This document shows positions 1-7,190 of a stretch of 64,000 nt of DNA, in pieces. Positions within the stretch are counted from its first letter, which is position 1. The number at the start of each line of letters is the position of its first letter. The translations under genes and the position numbers were made by a program. Origin of the DNA: Pelagibius litoralis (GTDB lineage: Bacteria; Pseudomonadota; Alphaproteobacteria; Kiloniellales; DSM-21159); assembly GCA_029287455.1 (NCBI GenBank), contig JARFRB010000141.1, positions 1-64,000 on the forward strand, in the 5' to 3' direction. Below the pieces are notes generated by a model that was not told the origin of the DNA, ran no database searches, and was given only the letters and a program-made list of their open reading frames with translations.

Positions 1-70
1 CTACGACGGCCGCTATAACCAGGACATCGTCGATCAGGCGCTCACCGTCGGGCTGCGCCTCGAGTTCTAG
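1..70 (+). CDS. 3' end of a probable outer-membrane beta-barrel protein gene (partial)
   Basis: The frame opening at base 2 encodes 22 residues and ends in TAG at 68-70. The last strand alternates polar and hydrophobic residues and finishes with ...VGLRLEF, with phenylalanine as the final residue. A terminal Phe closing an amphipathic strand is the usual BAM-recognition signature of outer-membrane beta-barrels. Only the C-terminal tail is present, so the family (porin, efflux channel or autotransporter) cannot be told. It converges with the 3-hydroxybutyryl-CoA dehydrogenase gene. Confidence 0.55.
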   Translation, partial: YDGRYNQDIVDQALTVGLRLEF

Positions 71-87
71 CTGAACGCCAAGACGCT

Positions 88-109
88 GCTAACGGGCCGG
101 AGAGTTAGC
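88..109. terminator. weak inverted repeat between convergent genes
   Basis: GCTAAC and GTTAGC form 6-bp arms around a 10-nt loop, lying over the stop codon of the minus-strand dehydrogenase gene and 17 bases past the stop of the plus-strand gene. There is no clear T-run on either side, so it is at best a weak terminator. Confidence 0.25.
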
Positions 110-1013
110 GGGTGGGGACCGGCGTCTCGCCGCCGTAGTCGTAGAAGCCACGGCCGGCCTTGCGGCCAACCCAGCCCGCCTCCACGTACTTCACCAGCAG
201 GGGACAGGGACGGTACTTGCTGTCCGCCAGACCCTCGTAAAGCACGTGCATGACGGACAGGCAGGTGTCCAGACCTATGAAGTCCGCAAGTTCCAGCGGG
301 CCCATGGGATGATTGGCGCCCAGCTTCATGGCGGTGTCGATCGCCTCCACCGAGCCCACGCCTTCATAGAGGGTGTAAACCGCCTCGTTGATCATCGGCA
401 GCAAGATGCGGTTGACGATGAAGGCCGGGAAATCTTCGGCCGCTACAGGCGTCTTGCCGAGCTTCACCGTGAGTTCGCGGATGGCGTTGAAGGTGGCGTC
501 CCCAGTCGCGATCCCGCGGATCAATTCGACCAGCTGCATGACCGGAACAGGGTTCATGAAATGCATGCCCATGAAGCGTTCCGGCCGGTCCGTGATCGCC
601 GCCAGGCGGGTCACGGAGATCGAGGAGGTGTTGGTGCAGATCACCGTCTCCTCCTTGATCAAGGGGCACAAAGCCTGGAGTATTTCGCGCTTGACCGCTT
701 CGTTCTCAATCGCCGCCTCGATCACAAGATCGCAGTCGGCGAAGAGCGCCATCTCGGTGCCGCTGGAAATCCGGGCCAACGCCGACGCCTTCTCATCCTC
801 AGAGATGAGCTGCTTCTTGATCTGCCGGGCCAAGTTACGCTCGATCCCCTCGGCCGCCTTGGCGAGCTGGGCTTCCTGCAGGTCCTGCAGGATTACGTCA
901 AAACCGGCAAGAGCGCAGACGTGCGCAATTCCGCTGCCCATCTGACCGGCCCCGATGATGCCGACCGACTTGATTTCAATTGGAGGTCCGTCGCTGGCGT
1001 TGTTTTGAGGCAT
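105..1013 (-). CDS. hbd: 3-hydroxybutyryl-CoA dehydrogenase
   Basis: 302-residue NAD(P)-dependent dehydrogenase that interconverts acetoacetyl-CoA and (S)-3-hydroxybutyryl-CoA in the cytoplasm. The N-terminal Rossmann fold has GAGQMG at residues 21-26. The catalytic histidine lies in MGMHFMNPVP at about residue 151, and the C-terminal helical domain carries the usual NHPMGPLELADFIGLD segment. The ATG at 1013 is chosen because GGAG lies 9 bases upstream; a GTG at 1049 would extend the protein by 12 poorly conserved residues and almost touch etfA. It is the last gene of a minus-strand run with etfB and etfA, which fits fatty-acid or polyhydroxybutyrate-linked metabolism. With the crotonase at 36.2 kb it could feed crotonyl-CoA to Ccr (inference). 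Confidence 0.93.
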   Translation of the reverse strand: MPQNNASDGPPIEIKSVGIIGAGQMGSGIAHVCALAGFDVILQDLQEAQLAKAAEGIERNLARQIKKQLISEDEKASALARISSGTEMALFADCDLVIEAAIENEAVKREILQALCPLIKEETVICTNTSSISVTRLAAITDRPERFMGMHFMNPVPVMQLVELIRGIATGDATFNAIRELTVKLGKTPVAAEDFPAFIVNRILLPMINEAVYTLYEGVGSVEAIDTAMKLGANHPMGPLELADFIGLDTCLSVMHVLYEGLADSKYRPCPLLVKYVEAGWVGRKAGRGFYDYGGETPVPTR

Positions 1014-1050
1014 GCTGCGAAACTCCGAGCTGGGACGGGGGCGCGCCACG

Positions 1051-2007
1051 TTAGGGCGCCTGCTTTTCGAGTTCGCTTTCCAACGCCGGCACGGCCTCGA
1101 AGAGGTCCGCCACCAGGCCGTAGTCGGCCACCTGGAAGATCGGCGCTTCCTCGTCCTTGTTGATGGCGACGATGACCTTGGAGTCCTTCATGCCGGCCAA
1201 ATGCTGGATGGCGCCGGAAATGCCGACGGCAATATAGAGGTCGGGGGCCACCACCTTGCCGGTTTGCCCGACCTGATAGTCGTTCGGCACGTAGCCGGCA
1301 TCGACAGCCGCGCGACTAGCACCGACCGCCGCACCGAGACGATCAGCGACTTTCTCGAGGAGATGAAAATTCTCGCCGCTCTGCATTCCGCGCCCGCCGG
1401 AGATCACGACGCGCGCGGTGGTGAGCTCCGGCCGCTCCGACTTGGTGAGTTCCTGGCCGACAAAGCTGGAAAGGCCCGCGTCCTCGGCAGCCGCGATATC
1501 CTCCACAGCCGCGGAACCGCCCTCGGCGGCCACGGGCTCGAAGGCGGTGGCGCGGGTGGTGATTAGCTTGATCGCGTCGCTCGACTGTACCGTCGCCATG
1601 ACGTTGCCCGCGTGTATCGGACGCACGAACGTATCGACACTTTCGATGCCCGAAATATCCGAGATCTGCTGCACGTCCAAGAGAGCCGCGATCCGGGGCA
1701 GGACGTTCTTTCCGAAGGTCGTGGCCGGGGCCAGGATGTGGCTGTAGGCCGGTGCCAGGCCAACCACCAAGGGGGCCAGGTTCTCCGCAACCGAATACGC
1801 ATAGTAAGGGGCGTCGGCTTTGAGAACCTTGGCCACGCCTGGAACCGCGGCGGCGGCAGCAGCGGCACCCGCGCAGTCGGAGCCCGCGACCAGCACGTGA
1901 ACATCTCCAGCACCCAGGCCAGCCAGCGCTTCGCCGGCCGCGATACAGTTGTAGGTCGCGGCGCGCAGTTCCGCGTCACTGTGGTCCACGAGGATCAATA
2001 CCGTCAT
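1051..2007 (-). CDS. etfA: electron transfer flavoprotein subunit alpha
   Basis: 318 residues, the usual length. EtfA binds the redox FAD of the ETF heterodimer, which takes electrons from acyl-CoA dehydrogenases and passes them to ETF:ubiquinone oxidoreductase. The C-terminal FAD domain is unmistakable: [10 protein letters not shown] at about residue 200, then [20 protein letters not shown] and a GAIQHLAGM...[10 protein letters not shown] stretch. It starts 1 base after the etfB stop, so translation is probably coupled. The nearby methylsuccinyl-CoA dehydrogenase is a plausible electron donor. Confidence 0.97.
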   Translation of the reverse strand: MTVLILVDHSDAELRAATYNCIAAGEALAGLGAGDVHVLVAGSDCAGAAAAAAAVPGVAKVLKADAPYYAYSVAENLAPLVVGLAPAYSHILAPATTFGKNVLPRIAALLDVQQISDISGIESVDTFVRPIHAGNVMATVQSSDAIKLITTRATAFEPVAAEGGSAAVEDIAAAEDAGLSSFVGQELTKSERPELTTARVVISGGRGMQSGENFHLLEKVADRLGAAVGASRAAVDAGYVPNDYQVGQTGKVVAPDLYIAVGISGAIQHLAGMKDSKVIVAINKDEEAPIFQVADYGLVADLFEAVPALESELEKQAP

Positions 2008-2008
2008 T

Positions 2009-2758
2009 TCAAATCACCTTGGCTTCGGATTTGAGCTTCGTCACCAACTCCGCGACATTGGCCACCTTGACACCGGCCTGCCGGGCGGGCGGCTCGGTAA
2101 CCTTGATCACTTTGAGGCGGGGCGTTACGTCGACGCCAAGCTCGTCCGGGGTAAGGGTGTCGATCGGCTTCTTCTTGGCCTTCATGATGTTCGGCAAGGA
2201 GGCATAGCGCGGCTCGTTAAGGCGCAGGTCGGCGGTCACCACGGCGGGCAGCTTGACCTCCAAGGTTTCCAAGCCTCCGTCGATTTCGCGGGTGACCCGC
2301 AGCATGCCGTCTTCCTTGATCACCTTCGAGGCGAAGGTCGCCTGGCTCCAGCCCAGAAGCGCAGCCAGCATCTGGCCCGTCTGGTTGAAGTCGCTGTCAA
2401 CAGCTTGCTTGCCCAAAAGAACGACCTCCGGGCTCTCCTTCTCCACCACGGCCTTTAGCAGTTTCGCGATGGCCAGCGGCTGCAAGACCTCGTCGCTCTG
2501 CACCAGGATGCCGCGATCGGCCCCCATGGCCAGCGCCGTGCGCAGGGTTTCCTGGCTCGACTGCGCGCCGCAGGAAACCGCCACGATCTCCGTCGCCACG
2601 CCGGCTTCCTTCATGCGAACCGCCTCTTCCACGGCGATTTCGCAGAAAGGGTTCATGGACATCTTCACGTTCTGCGTTTCGACGCCCGAGCCGTCGGCTT
2701 TGACCCGGACCTTCACATAGGCGTCGATGACGCGCTTGACGGCGACAAGTACCTTCAT
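2009..2758 (-). CDS. etfB: electron transfer flavoprotein subunit beta
   Basis: 249 residues, exactly the family's usual length when started at ATG 2758 ([20 protein letters not shown]). The frame stays open a further 41 codons upstream, but that part is Arg-rich and looks non-coding. EtfB binds AMP and docks acyl-CoA dehydrogenases; the recognition-loop region ([20 protein letters not shown]) is present at about residues 185-205. It is the first gene of etfB-etfA-hbd. A weak Shine-Dalgarno-like GAAAGG lies about 12 bases upstream. The 245-base region in front carries the palindrome listed separately. Confidence 0.96.
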   Translation of the reverse strand: MKVLVAVKRVIDAYVKVRVKADGSGVETQNVKMSMNPFCEIAVEEAVRMKEAGVATEIVAVSCGAQSSQETLRTALAMGADRGILVQSDEVLQPLAIAKLLKAVVEKESPEVVLLGKQAVDSDFNQTGQMLAALLGWSQATFASKVIKEDGMLRVTREIDGGLETLEVKLPAVVTADLRLNEPRYASLPNIMKAKKKPIDTLTPDELGVDVTPRLKVIKVTEPPARQAGVKVANVAELVTKLKSEAKVI

Positions 2759-2865
2759 GGGCGTTGGTTGACCTTTCTCGTCCGCTCTTCCGTGCCCCGT
2801 GGGAGCTTGGCGCTCGGCCAGGACGGAGCCGCGAAGCGCCGCACCTCGGCGGCGTCTTAACGTTT

Positions 2866-2881
2866 TTGTGCGCGTGCACAA
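2866..2881. promoter_or_regulatory. 16-bp imperfect palindrome upstream of etfB (candidate operator)
   Basis: TTGTGCGCGTGCACAA pairs at 7 of 8 positions about its centre and lies about 108-123 bases before the etfB start. Size, symmetry and position fit a dimeric repressor site. The cognate regulator cannot be named from the sequence. The rest of the 2759-3003 gap shows no gene and no clear promoter. Confidence 0.35.
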
Positions 2882-3003
2882 TAAGAAGATGACGGAAGGG
2901 TGTCAATCGAGACGAATTGCCGCGTTTTCCCGGCGTTTTCCGAGGGTTTTCTAGGGGTTTTATAGCGGTTCTCAGGAGGCGTCCCGAGGGAATTTCCGGC
3001 GTT

Positions 3004-3567
3004 TCAGCGATGCTTCCCCGGCACCCAGAGAACGTCCTTTCGCCCTTTATCGTTCACCCAGCGCGCCAAGACGAAGAGCAGGTCCGAGAGCCGGTTGAGA
3101 TAACGGACCGCTTCGCCGTTTATGGTCTCCTGCTCGGCCAGCAAGGTTCCGTCGCGCTCGGCCCGCCGAACCACTGTCCGGGCCAGATGCAGATGCGCCG
3201 CGGCCGGGCTTCCCCCGGGCAGAATAAAGGAATTCAGGGGCTCGAGTTCAGCGTTCAGCTTGTCGATCTCCTGCTCCAGCCGCTCCACCTGGGCGCTCAA
3301 GATCCGCAAGGGCGGATACTCCGGATTCTCGCTCAAGGGTGTGGCCAGATCGGCGCCCAGATCGAAGAGGTCGTTCTGAATTCGCCCGAGGATCTCGTCG
3401 GTCTCGCCGTCGCAGTGCAGCCGCGCGATGCCGATCACGGAGTTGGCTTCGTCCACCGTGCCATAAGCGATCACGCGCGCATGATGCTTGGACACCCTCG
3501 TGCCGTCCGACAGCGAGGTTTTTCCCTTGTCGCCACCCTTGGTGTAGATCCGGGTCAATTGCACCAT
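3004..3567 (-). CDS. pduO: ATP:cob(I)alamin adenosyltransferase, PduO type
   Basis: 187-residue enzyme that transfers the adenosyl group of ATP to cob(I)alamin, making coenzyme B12. Family landmarks are the N-terminal IYTKGGDKGKTSL ATP-binding motif, then AYGTVDEANSVIG, FILPGG and the arginine-rich RTVVRRAER helix at about residues 130-140. ATG 3567 is chosen because the protein then begins MVQLTRIYTKGGD as in homologues. It starts 13 bases after the HIG1-type gene. Its position between mcd and etf fits a role in loading ethylmalonyl-CoA mutase; methylmalonyl-CoA mutase and the NrdJ in this window would also need its product. Confidence 0.93.
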   Translation of the reverse strand: MVQLTRIYTKGGDKGKTSLSDGTRVSKHHARVIAYGTVDEANSVIGIARLHCDGETDEILGRIQNDLFDLGADLATPLSENPEYPPLRILSAQVERLEQEIDKLNAELEPLNSFILPGGSPAAAHLHLARTVVRRAERDGTLLAEQETINGEAVRYLNRLSDLLFVLARWVNDKGRKDVLWVPGKHR

Positions 3568-3580
3568 GTGGGGACTATCC

Positions 3581-3772
3581 TTATCCGGCCAGCAGCGCGA
3601 TCGCGAAGAGCGCCAAGGCGACACCCTGCATGATCACGCGCCAGCGCATCAGCTTATTGCCGTACTTGGCGTTGAATTCCCCGCCGCGCGCCATGGAGAA
3701 TAATCCGGCGAAGAGCACTCCCAGCGTGATCAGCATCGCGATCACCACAAGGATCATGATGGTTCCGTTCAT
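3581..3772 (-). CDS. small twin-transmembrane HIG1-domain protein
   Basis: 63 residues with two membrane helices (about 5-26 and 45-62) joined by a short basic loop, SMARGGEFNAKYGNKLMRWR. This N-x-(K/R)-x-N-K-L-M-R-x-R pattern is the HIG1 signature. In mitochondria HIG1 proteins act as respiratory-supercomplex assembly factors; alphaproteobacterial versions are mostly uncharacterised and often sit next to the cobalamin adenosyltransferase gene. The frame is open further upstream, but ATG 3772 gives the expected family length. Probably co-transcribed with the adenosyltransferase gene 13 bases downstream. Confidence 0.85.
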   Translation of the reverse strand: MNGTIMILVVIAMLITLGVLFAGLFSMARGGEFNAKYGNKLMRWRVIMQGVALALFAIALLAG

Positions 3773-3861
3773 GCCAAGACCATATAGAAGCCCTAACCAA
3801 CTCCGCCAGGGGCGAGGTCCAAGTGGGCGAGTTCGGGCCGGGGCCGGACGCCAAGGCGCCC

Positions 3862-5559
3862 TTAATTCCGGCCCGGCGAGAGCAGGCCGCGGGCGATCAC
3901 GTTGGCTTGGATTTCCGCCGCGCCCTCGAAGATGTTCAGGATGCGTGCATCGCAAAGCACGCGGGAGATCTTGTACTCCATCGCGTAGCCGTTGCCGCCG
4001 TGGACCTGCAGGGCGTTGTCGGCGTTGGCCCAGGCGACCCGCGCCGCCAGCAGCTTGGCCATGCCGGCCTCGATGTCGCAACGCCGGCCGCTGTCCTTTT
4101 CGCGCGCGGCAAAAAGGGTGATCTGACGGGCCAGCATGGTTTCCACCGCCATCCAGGCAAGCTTGCCCGCCACACGCGGGAAGGCCAGGATCGCCTTGCC
4201 GAATTGCTGGCGGTCGCGCGCGTAGCCAAGGCCAAGCTCCAGCGCGTTCTGCGCCACGCCGACCGCCCGCGCGGCGGTCTGAATGCGCGCCGATTCAAAG
4301 GTCGCCATGAGCTGCTTGAAGCCCTCGCCCTCGACCCCGCCCAGCAGGTTGGCGGCCGGCACCTCGAAGCCGTCGAAGGCCAGCTCGTATTCCTTCATGC
4401 CCCGGTAGCCCAGGACAGGAATCTCGCCTCCGCTCATGCCGGGGGCCGGGAAGGGGTCGGCATCGGTTCCACGCGGCTTCTCGGCGATGAACATGGACAA
4501 GCCCCGGTAACCCTTCTCGTCCGGATCGGTGCGAGCCAGCAGGGTCATGATGTCGCTGCGGGCAGCGTGAGTGATCCAGGTCTTGTTCCCGGTAATGCGA
4601 TAGACCTCGCCATCCCGCACCGCGCGGGTGCGCAAGCTGCCAAGGTCGGAGCCGGTGTTGGGCTCGGTGAAGACGGCGGTGGGCATGATTTCGCCCGCCG
4701 CGATGCCAGGCAGCCAGCGCGCTTTCTGTTCCTCCGTGCCGCCTAGGCGGATCAGCTCCGCGGCGATTTCCGAGCGCGTGCCTAGCGAGCCGAGGCCAAT
4801 ATAGCCGCGCGCGAGTTCCTCGGTGACGACGCACATCGCGGTCTTGCCCATGTCGAGCCCGCCCCAATCTTCCGGGATCGACAGGCCGAACACACCCAGT
4901 TCAGCAAGCTGCTCGATCACCTCCATCGGGATCAGTTCATCGTCCAGGTGCCATTGGTGAGCGGCGTCGGCGTGAGAATCGGCGACCTTGCGAAACTGCT
5001 CGGCGATCATCACCTCGGTTTCGTCCAAGCCGCGGTCGCCGAAGCGCCCCTCAACGATAAGTTCCGCGATGCGCATCCGTGTGCGCGTGTCATTGCCCTT
5101 CGCGATGAGGTCCCGAACTGCCGGGTGCTCGCGAAACGCCGCCGCCGCGGAGTCGGAAACCCCAAGATCGGCGGGGCGCGCCGTTTCCACCTGGCTGAGC
5201 GCGATGCCGCCAGCGAGCTGGGCCAGATACTCGCCGAACCCGGCCCGCAGGATCAGGGTTTCGAGTTCGCCCAGGCGCTCTTGCGCGCGCAGGGCCTCGG
5301 CCCAATGCAACGTTTCCCGCAAGGCGGCAACATAAGTCGCCTGCCAGGCGAAGCCGTGGGCGGCGAACTGCTCGCGCTCCAGCAAGACAGGATCGACCCG
5401 GCCCTCCGGCGCGAGCGTCTTCATCAAGGCGCGCCGCGCGGATTCGGCCAGCGCCTCGGCGGCGCCGAGAGCCCCGGCGCAGGCGGCGAAAAGACCTTCG
5501 CTTGCCGTGCCTTCGGCCGGAGGGACTTCGCGGGCGAGAGCGTCACTCATGATTTCCAT
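3862..5559 (-). CDS. mcd: (2S)-methylsuccinyl-CoA dehydrogenase (ethylmalonyl-CoA pathway)
   Basis: 565-residue FAD-dependent acyl-CoA dehydrogenase. Residues from about 190 onward form the standard dehydrogenase core: PEDWGGLDMGKTAMCVVTEE, TEPNTGSDLGSLRTRA with the FAD/substrate loop, and C-terminal QVHGGNGYAMEY followed by RILNIFEGAAEIQ. An extra N-terminal helical domain of about 150-190 residues is typical of Mcd and absent from ordinary 380-residue family members. Mcd oxidises methylsuccinyl-CoA to mesaconyl-CoA and passes electrons to ETF. It lies 100 bases downstream of ccr on the same strand, which strongly supports the assignment. ATG 5550 is an alternative start with AGGATGGA 6 bases before it. 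Confidence 0.93.
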   Translation of the reverse strand: MEIMSDALAREVPPAEGTASEGLFAACAGALGAAEALAESARRALMKTLAPEGRVDPVLLEREQFAAHGFAWQATYVAALRETLHWAEALRAQERLGELETLILRAGFGEYLAQLAGGIALSQVETARPADLGVSDSAAAAFREHPAVRDLIAKGNDTRTRMRIAELIVEGRFGDRGLDETEVMIAEQFRKVADSHADAAHQWHLDDELIPMEVIEQLAELGVFGLSIPEDWGGLDMGKTAMCVVTEELARGYIGLGSLGTRSEIAAELIRLGGTEEQKARWLPGIAAGEIMPTAVFTEPNTGSDLGSLRTRAVRDGEVYRITGNKTWITHAARSDIMTLLARTDPDEKGYRGLSMFIAEKPRGTDADPFPAPGMSGGEIPVLGYRGMKEYELAFDGFEVPAANLLGGVEGEGFKQLMATFESARIQTAARAVGVAQNALELGLGYARDRQQFGKAILAFPRVAGKLAWMAVETMLARQITLFAAREKDSGRRCDIEAGMAKLLAARVAWANADNALQVHGGNGYAMEYKISRVLCDARILNIFEGAAEIQANVIARGLLSPGRN

Positions 5560-5592
5560 CCTATGGGGCCCAAGGCGCCGCCGGTGAGAGGG

Positions 5593-5620
5593 CGAGGGCC
5601 GCCTTCAAAGGCGGCCCTCG
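5593..5620. promoter_or_regulatory. perfect 11-bp stem-loop between ccr and mcd
   Basis: CGAGGGCCGCC (5593-5603) pairs perfectly with GGCGGCCCTCG (5610-5620) around TTCAAA, and two of the loop positions could extend the stem. On the minus-strand transcript it lies between the ccr stop (5660) and mcd start (5559). No U-tract follows on that strand, so it looks more like a processing, stabilising or attenuating element than a full intrinsic terminator. Confidence 0.6.
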
Positions 5621-5659
5621 GACGTCTCCATGGGCTTCCTCGAACCCTTAGTCCAAGCC

Positions 5660-6949
5660 TTAGCTGCCCATCGCCTCGATCGCGTCGTCGAGGGTCCGCA
5701 TACCGGGCCGCTTGGCTTGCACGAGCACAGCCATGTTTCCTGGCTTGTGCTGGTTCTTCATCATCTTGGTGTGCGCGCGCGGGATGTCCTCCCAAGAGAA
5801 GACCTCGCTCATGCATGGGTCGATGCGCCGCTCGATCACCAGGGTGTTGGCCTGGCTGGCCTGCATCAGGTTGGCGAAGTGGCTGCCCTGAATGCGCTTC
5901 TGGCGCATCCAGACGAAGCGGGCGTCGAAGGTGATGTTGTAGCCGGTCGTGCCTGCGCAGAACACCACCATGCCGCCACGCTTGACCACGAAGCAGGATA
6001 CCGGGAAGGTCTGCTCGCCGGGGTGCTCGAAGACGAAATCCACGTCGTTGCCCTTGCCGGTGATATCCCAGATCGCCTTGCCGAACTTCTTGCATTCTTT
6101 CATGTAGGCCCCGAATTCCGGGCCGTTCACGTCTGGCAGGCGCCCCCAGCAGTTGTAGTCCTTGCGGTTGATCACGCCGCGCGCGCCCAAGGACATCACG
6201 AAGTCGTCCTTGCTGCCGTCGGAGATCACGCCGATGGCGTTGGCGCCGGCGGTGGCGATGAGCTGGATCGCCATGGAGCCCAGGCCGCCCGAGGCGCCCC
6301 AGACCAGAACGTTGTGCCCCGGCCGAAGAATGTGCGGGCGATGGCCGAAGAGCATGCGGTAGGCAGTGGCCAACGTCAGGGTGTAGCAGCCGCTCTCTTC
6401 CCAGGTCAGGTGCAGGGGGCGGCGCATCAGCTGACGGTCCTGCACCCGGCAGAATTGGGCGAAGGAGCCGTCCGGCGTTTCGTAGCCCCAGATGCGCTGG
6501 CTGGTGGAGAACATCGGATCCCCGCCGTTGCACTCCTCGTCGTCGCCGTCGTCCTGGTTACAGTGAATTACGACCTCGTCTCCCACTTTCCAGCGCTTAA
6601 CCGCCGAGCCGACCGCCCAAACGATGCCCGAGGCATCGGAGCCGGCGATGTGGTAAGGCTGCTTGTGCACGTCGAACACAGAGATCGGCAGGCCCTTGCT
6701 GGCCCAAACGCCGTTGTAGTTGACGCCGGCCGCCATCACCATCACCAGGACGTCATGGCTGTCGAGGGTGGGAGTGTCCAAAACCTCGCACTGCATGGCG
6801 GTTTCCGGCTCACCCTCGCGCTCGCGGCGGATGGCCCAGGCATACATGCGCTTCGGCACATGCCCGAGCGGCGGAATCTCTCCGATCTCGTAAAGATCCT
6901 TCTGCACCTGCCCGGGGCGCAGCTCGATCACCTCAGCGGCTTCAGTCAT
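5660..6949 (-). CDS. ccr: crotonyl-CoA carboxylase/reductase
   Basis: 429-residue medium-chain dehydrogenase/reductase enzyme that reductively carboxylates crotonyl-CoA with CO2 and NADPH to ethylmalonyl-CoA, the key step of the ethylmalonyl-CoA pathway. Diagnostic segments are AAGVNYNGVWASKGLPISVF, the Ccr-specific HCNQDDGDDEECNGGDPM insertion, the cofactor loop WGASGGLGSMAIQL and the HPGEQTFPVSCFVVKRGGMV region. ATG 6949 is chosen because GAGGAG lies 12 bases upstream and the length matches characterised Ccr proteins (about 430); a TTG at 6982 is the only longer option. It diverges from ecm, and the 241-base gap must hold both promoters. Confidence 0.97.
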   Translation of the reverse strand: MTEAAEVIELRPGQVQKDLYEIGEIPPLGHVPKRMYAWAIRREREGEPETAMQCEVLDTPTLDSHDVLVMVMAAGVNYNGVWASKGLPISVFDVHKQPYHIAGSDASGIVWAVGSAVKRWKVGDEVVIHCNQDDGDDEECNGGDPMFSTSQRIWGYETPDGSFAQFCRVQDRQLMRRPLHLTWEESGCYTLTLATAYRMLFGHRPHILRPGHNVLVWGASGGLGSMAIQLIATAGANAIGVISDGSKDDFVMSLGARGVINRKDYNCWGRLPDVNGPEFGAYMKECKKFGKAIWDITGKGNDVDFVFEHPGEQTFPVSCFVVKRGGMVVFCAGTTGYNITFDARFVWMRQKRIQGSHFANLMQASQANTLVIERRIDPCMSEVFSWEDIPRAHTKMMKNQHKPGNMAVLVQAKRPGMRTLDDAIEAMGS

Positions 6950-7190
6950 GGTCGGATAGAGCTCCTCAATAGTTCTCGCCAAAAGCTATTTGGCACATGA
7001 AGTTAGGGTGCCGTCCCGGGCGTTTTTCTCCTCCGGGCTATCCGCCCGAGGTGCTTGACTTTTACCGGGCGGTGATGTCTTTTGCAATGCACAAATGACA
7101 GTTTGTTGCAGAAGGGGCCTGTTAAGAGAAATTTTAATGCGCTAATCCCTCTGTGGCATTCCGAAGATAACCCTTTAAGGGGGGTTGACG
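6950..7190. promoter_or_regulatory. divergent ccr/ecm promoter region with TTTGCA-type motif
   Basis: The gap between ccr and ecm contains TTTGCAATGCACAAA at 7081-7095, a partial palindrome, and a second TTTG element at 7102. TTTGCAAA-like half-sites are recognised by RamB/ScfR-family regulators such as PccR, which control short-chain acyl-CoA genes in alphaproteobacteria; the match here is partial. On the ccr strand, TTGCAA and TAAAAG are separated by 17 bases and could be a promoter. On the ecm strand TTGACT occurs at 7055-7060 without a convincing -10. No gene is visible in the gap. Confidence 0.4.
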
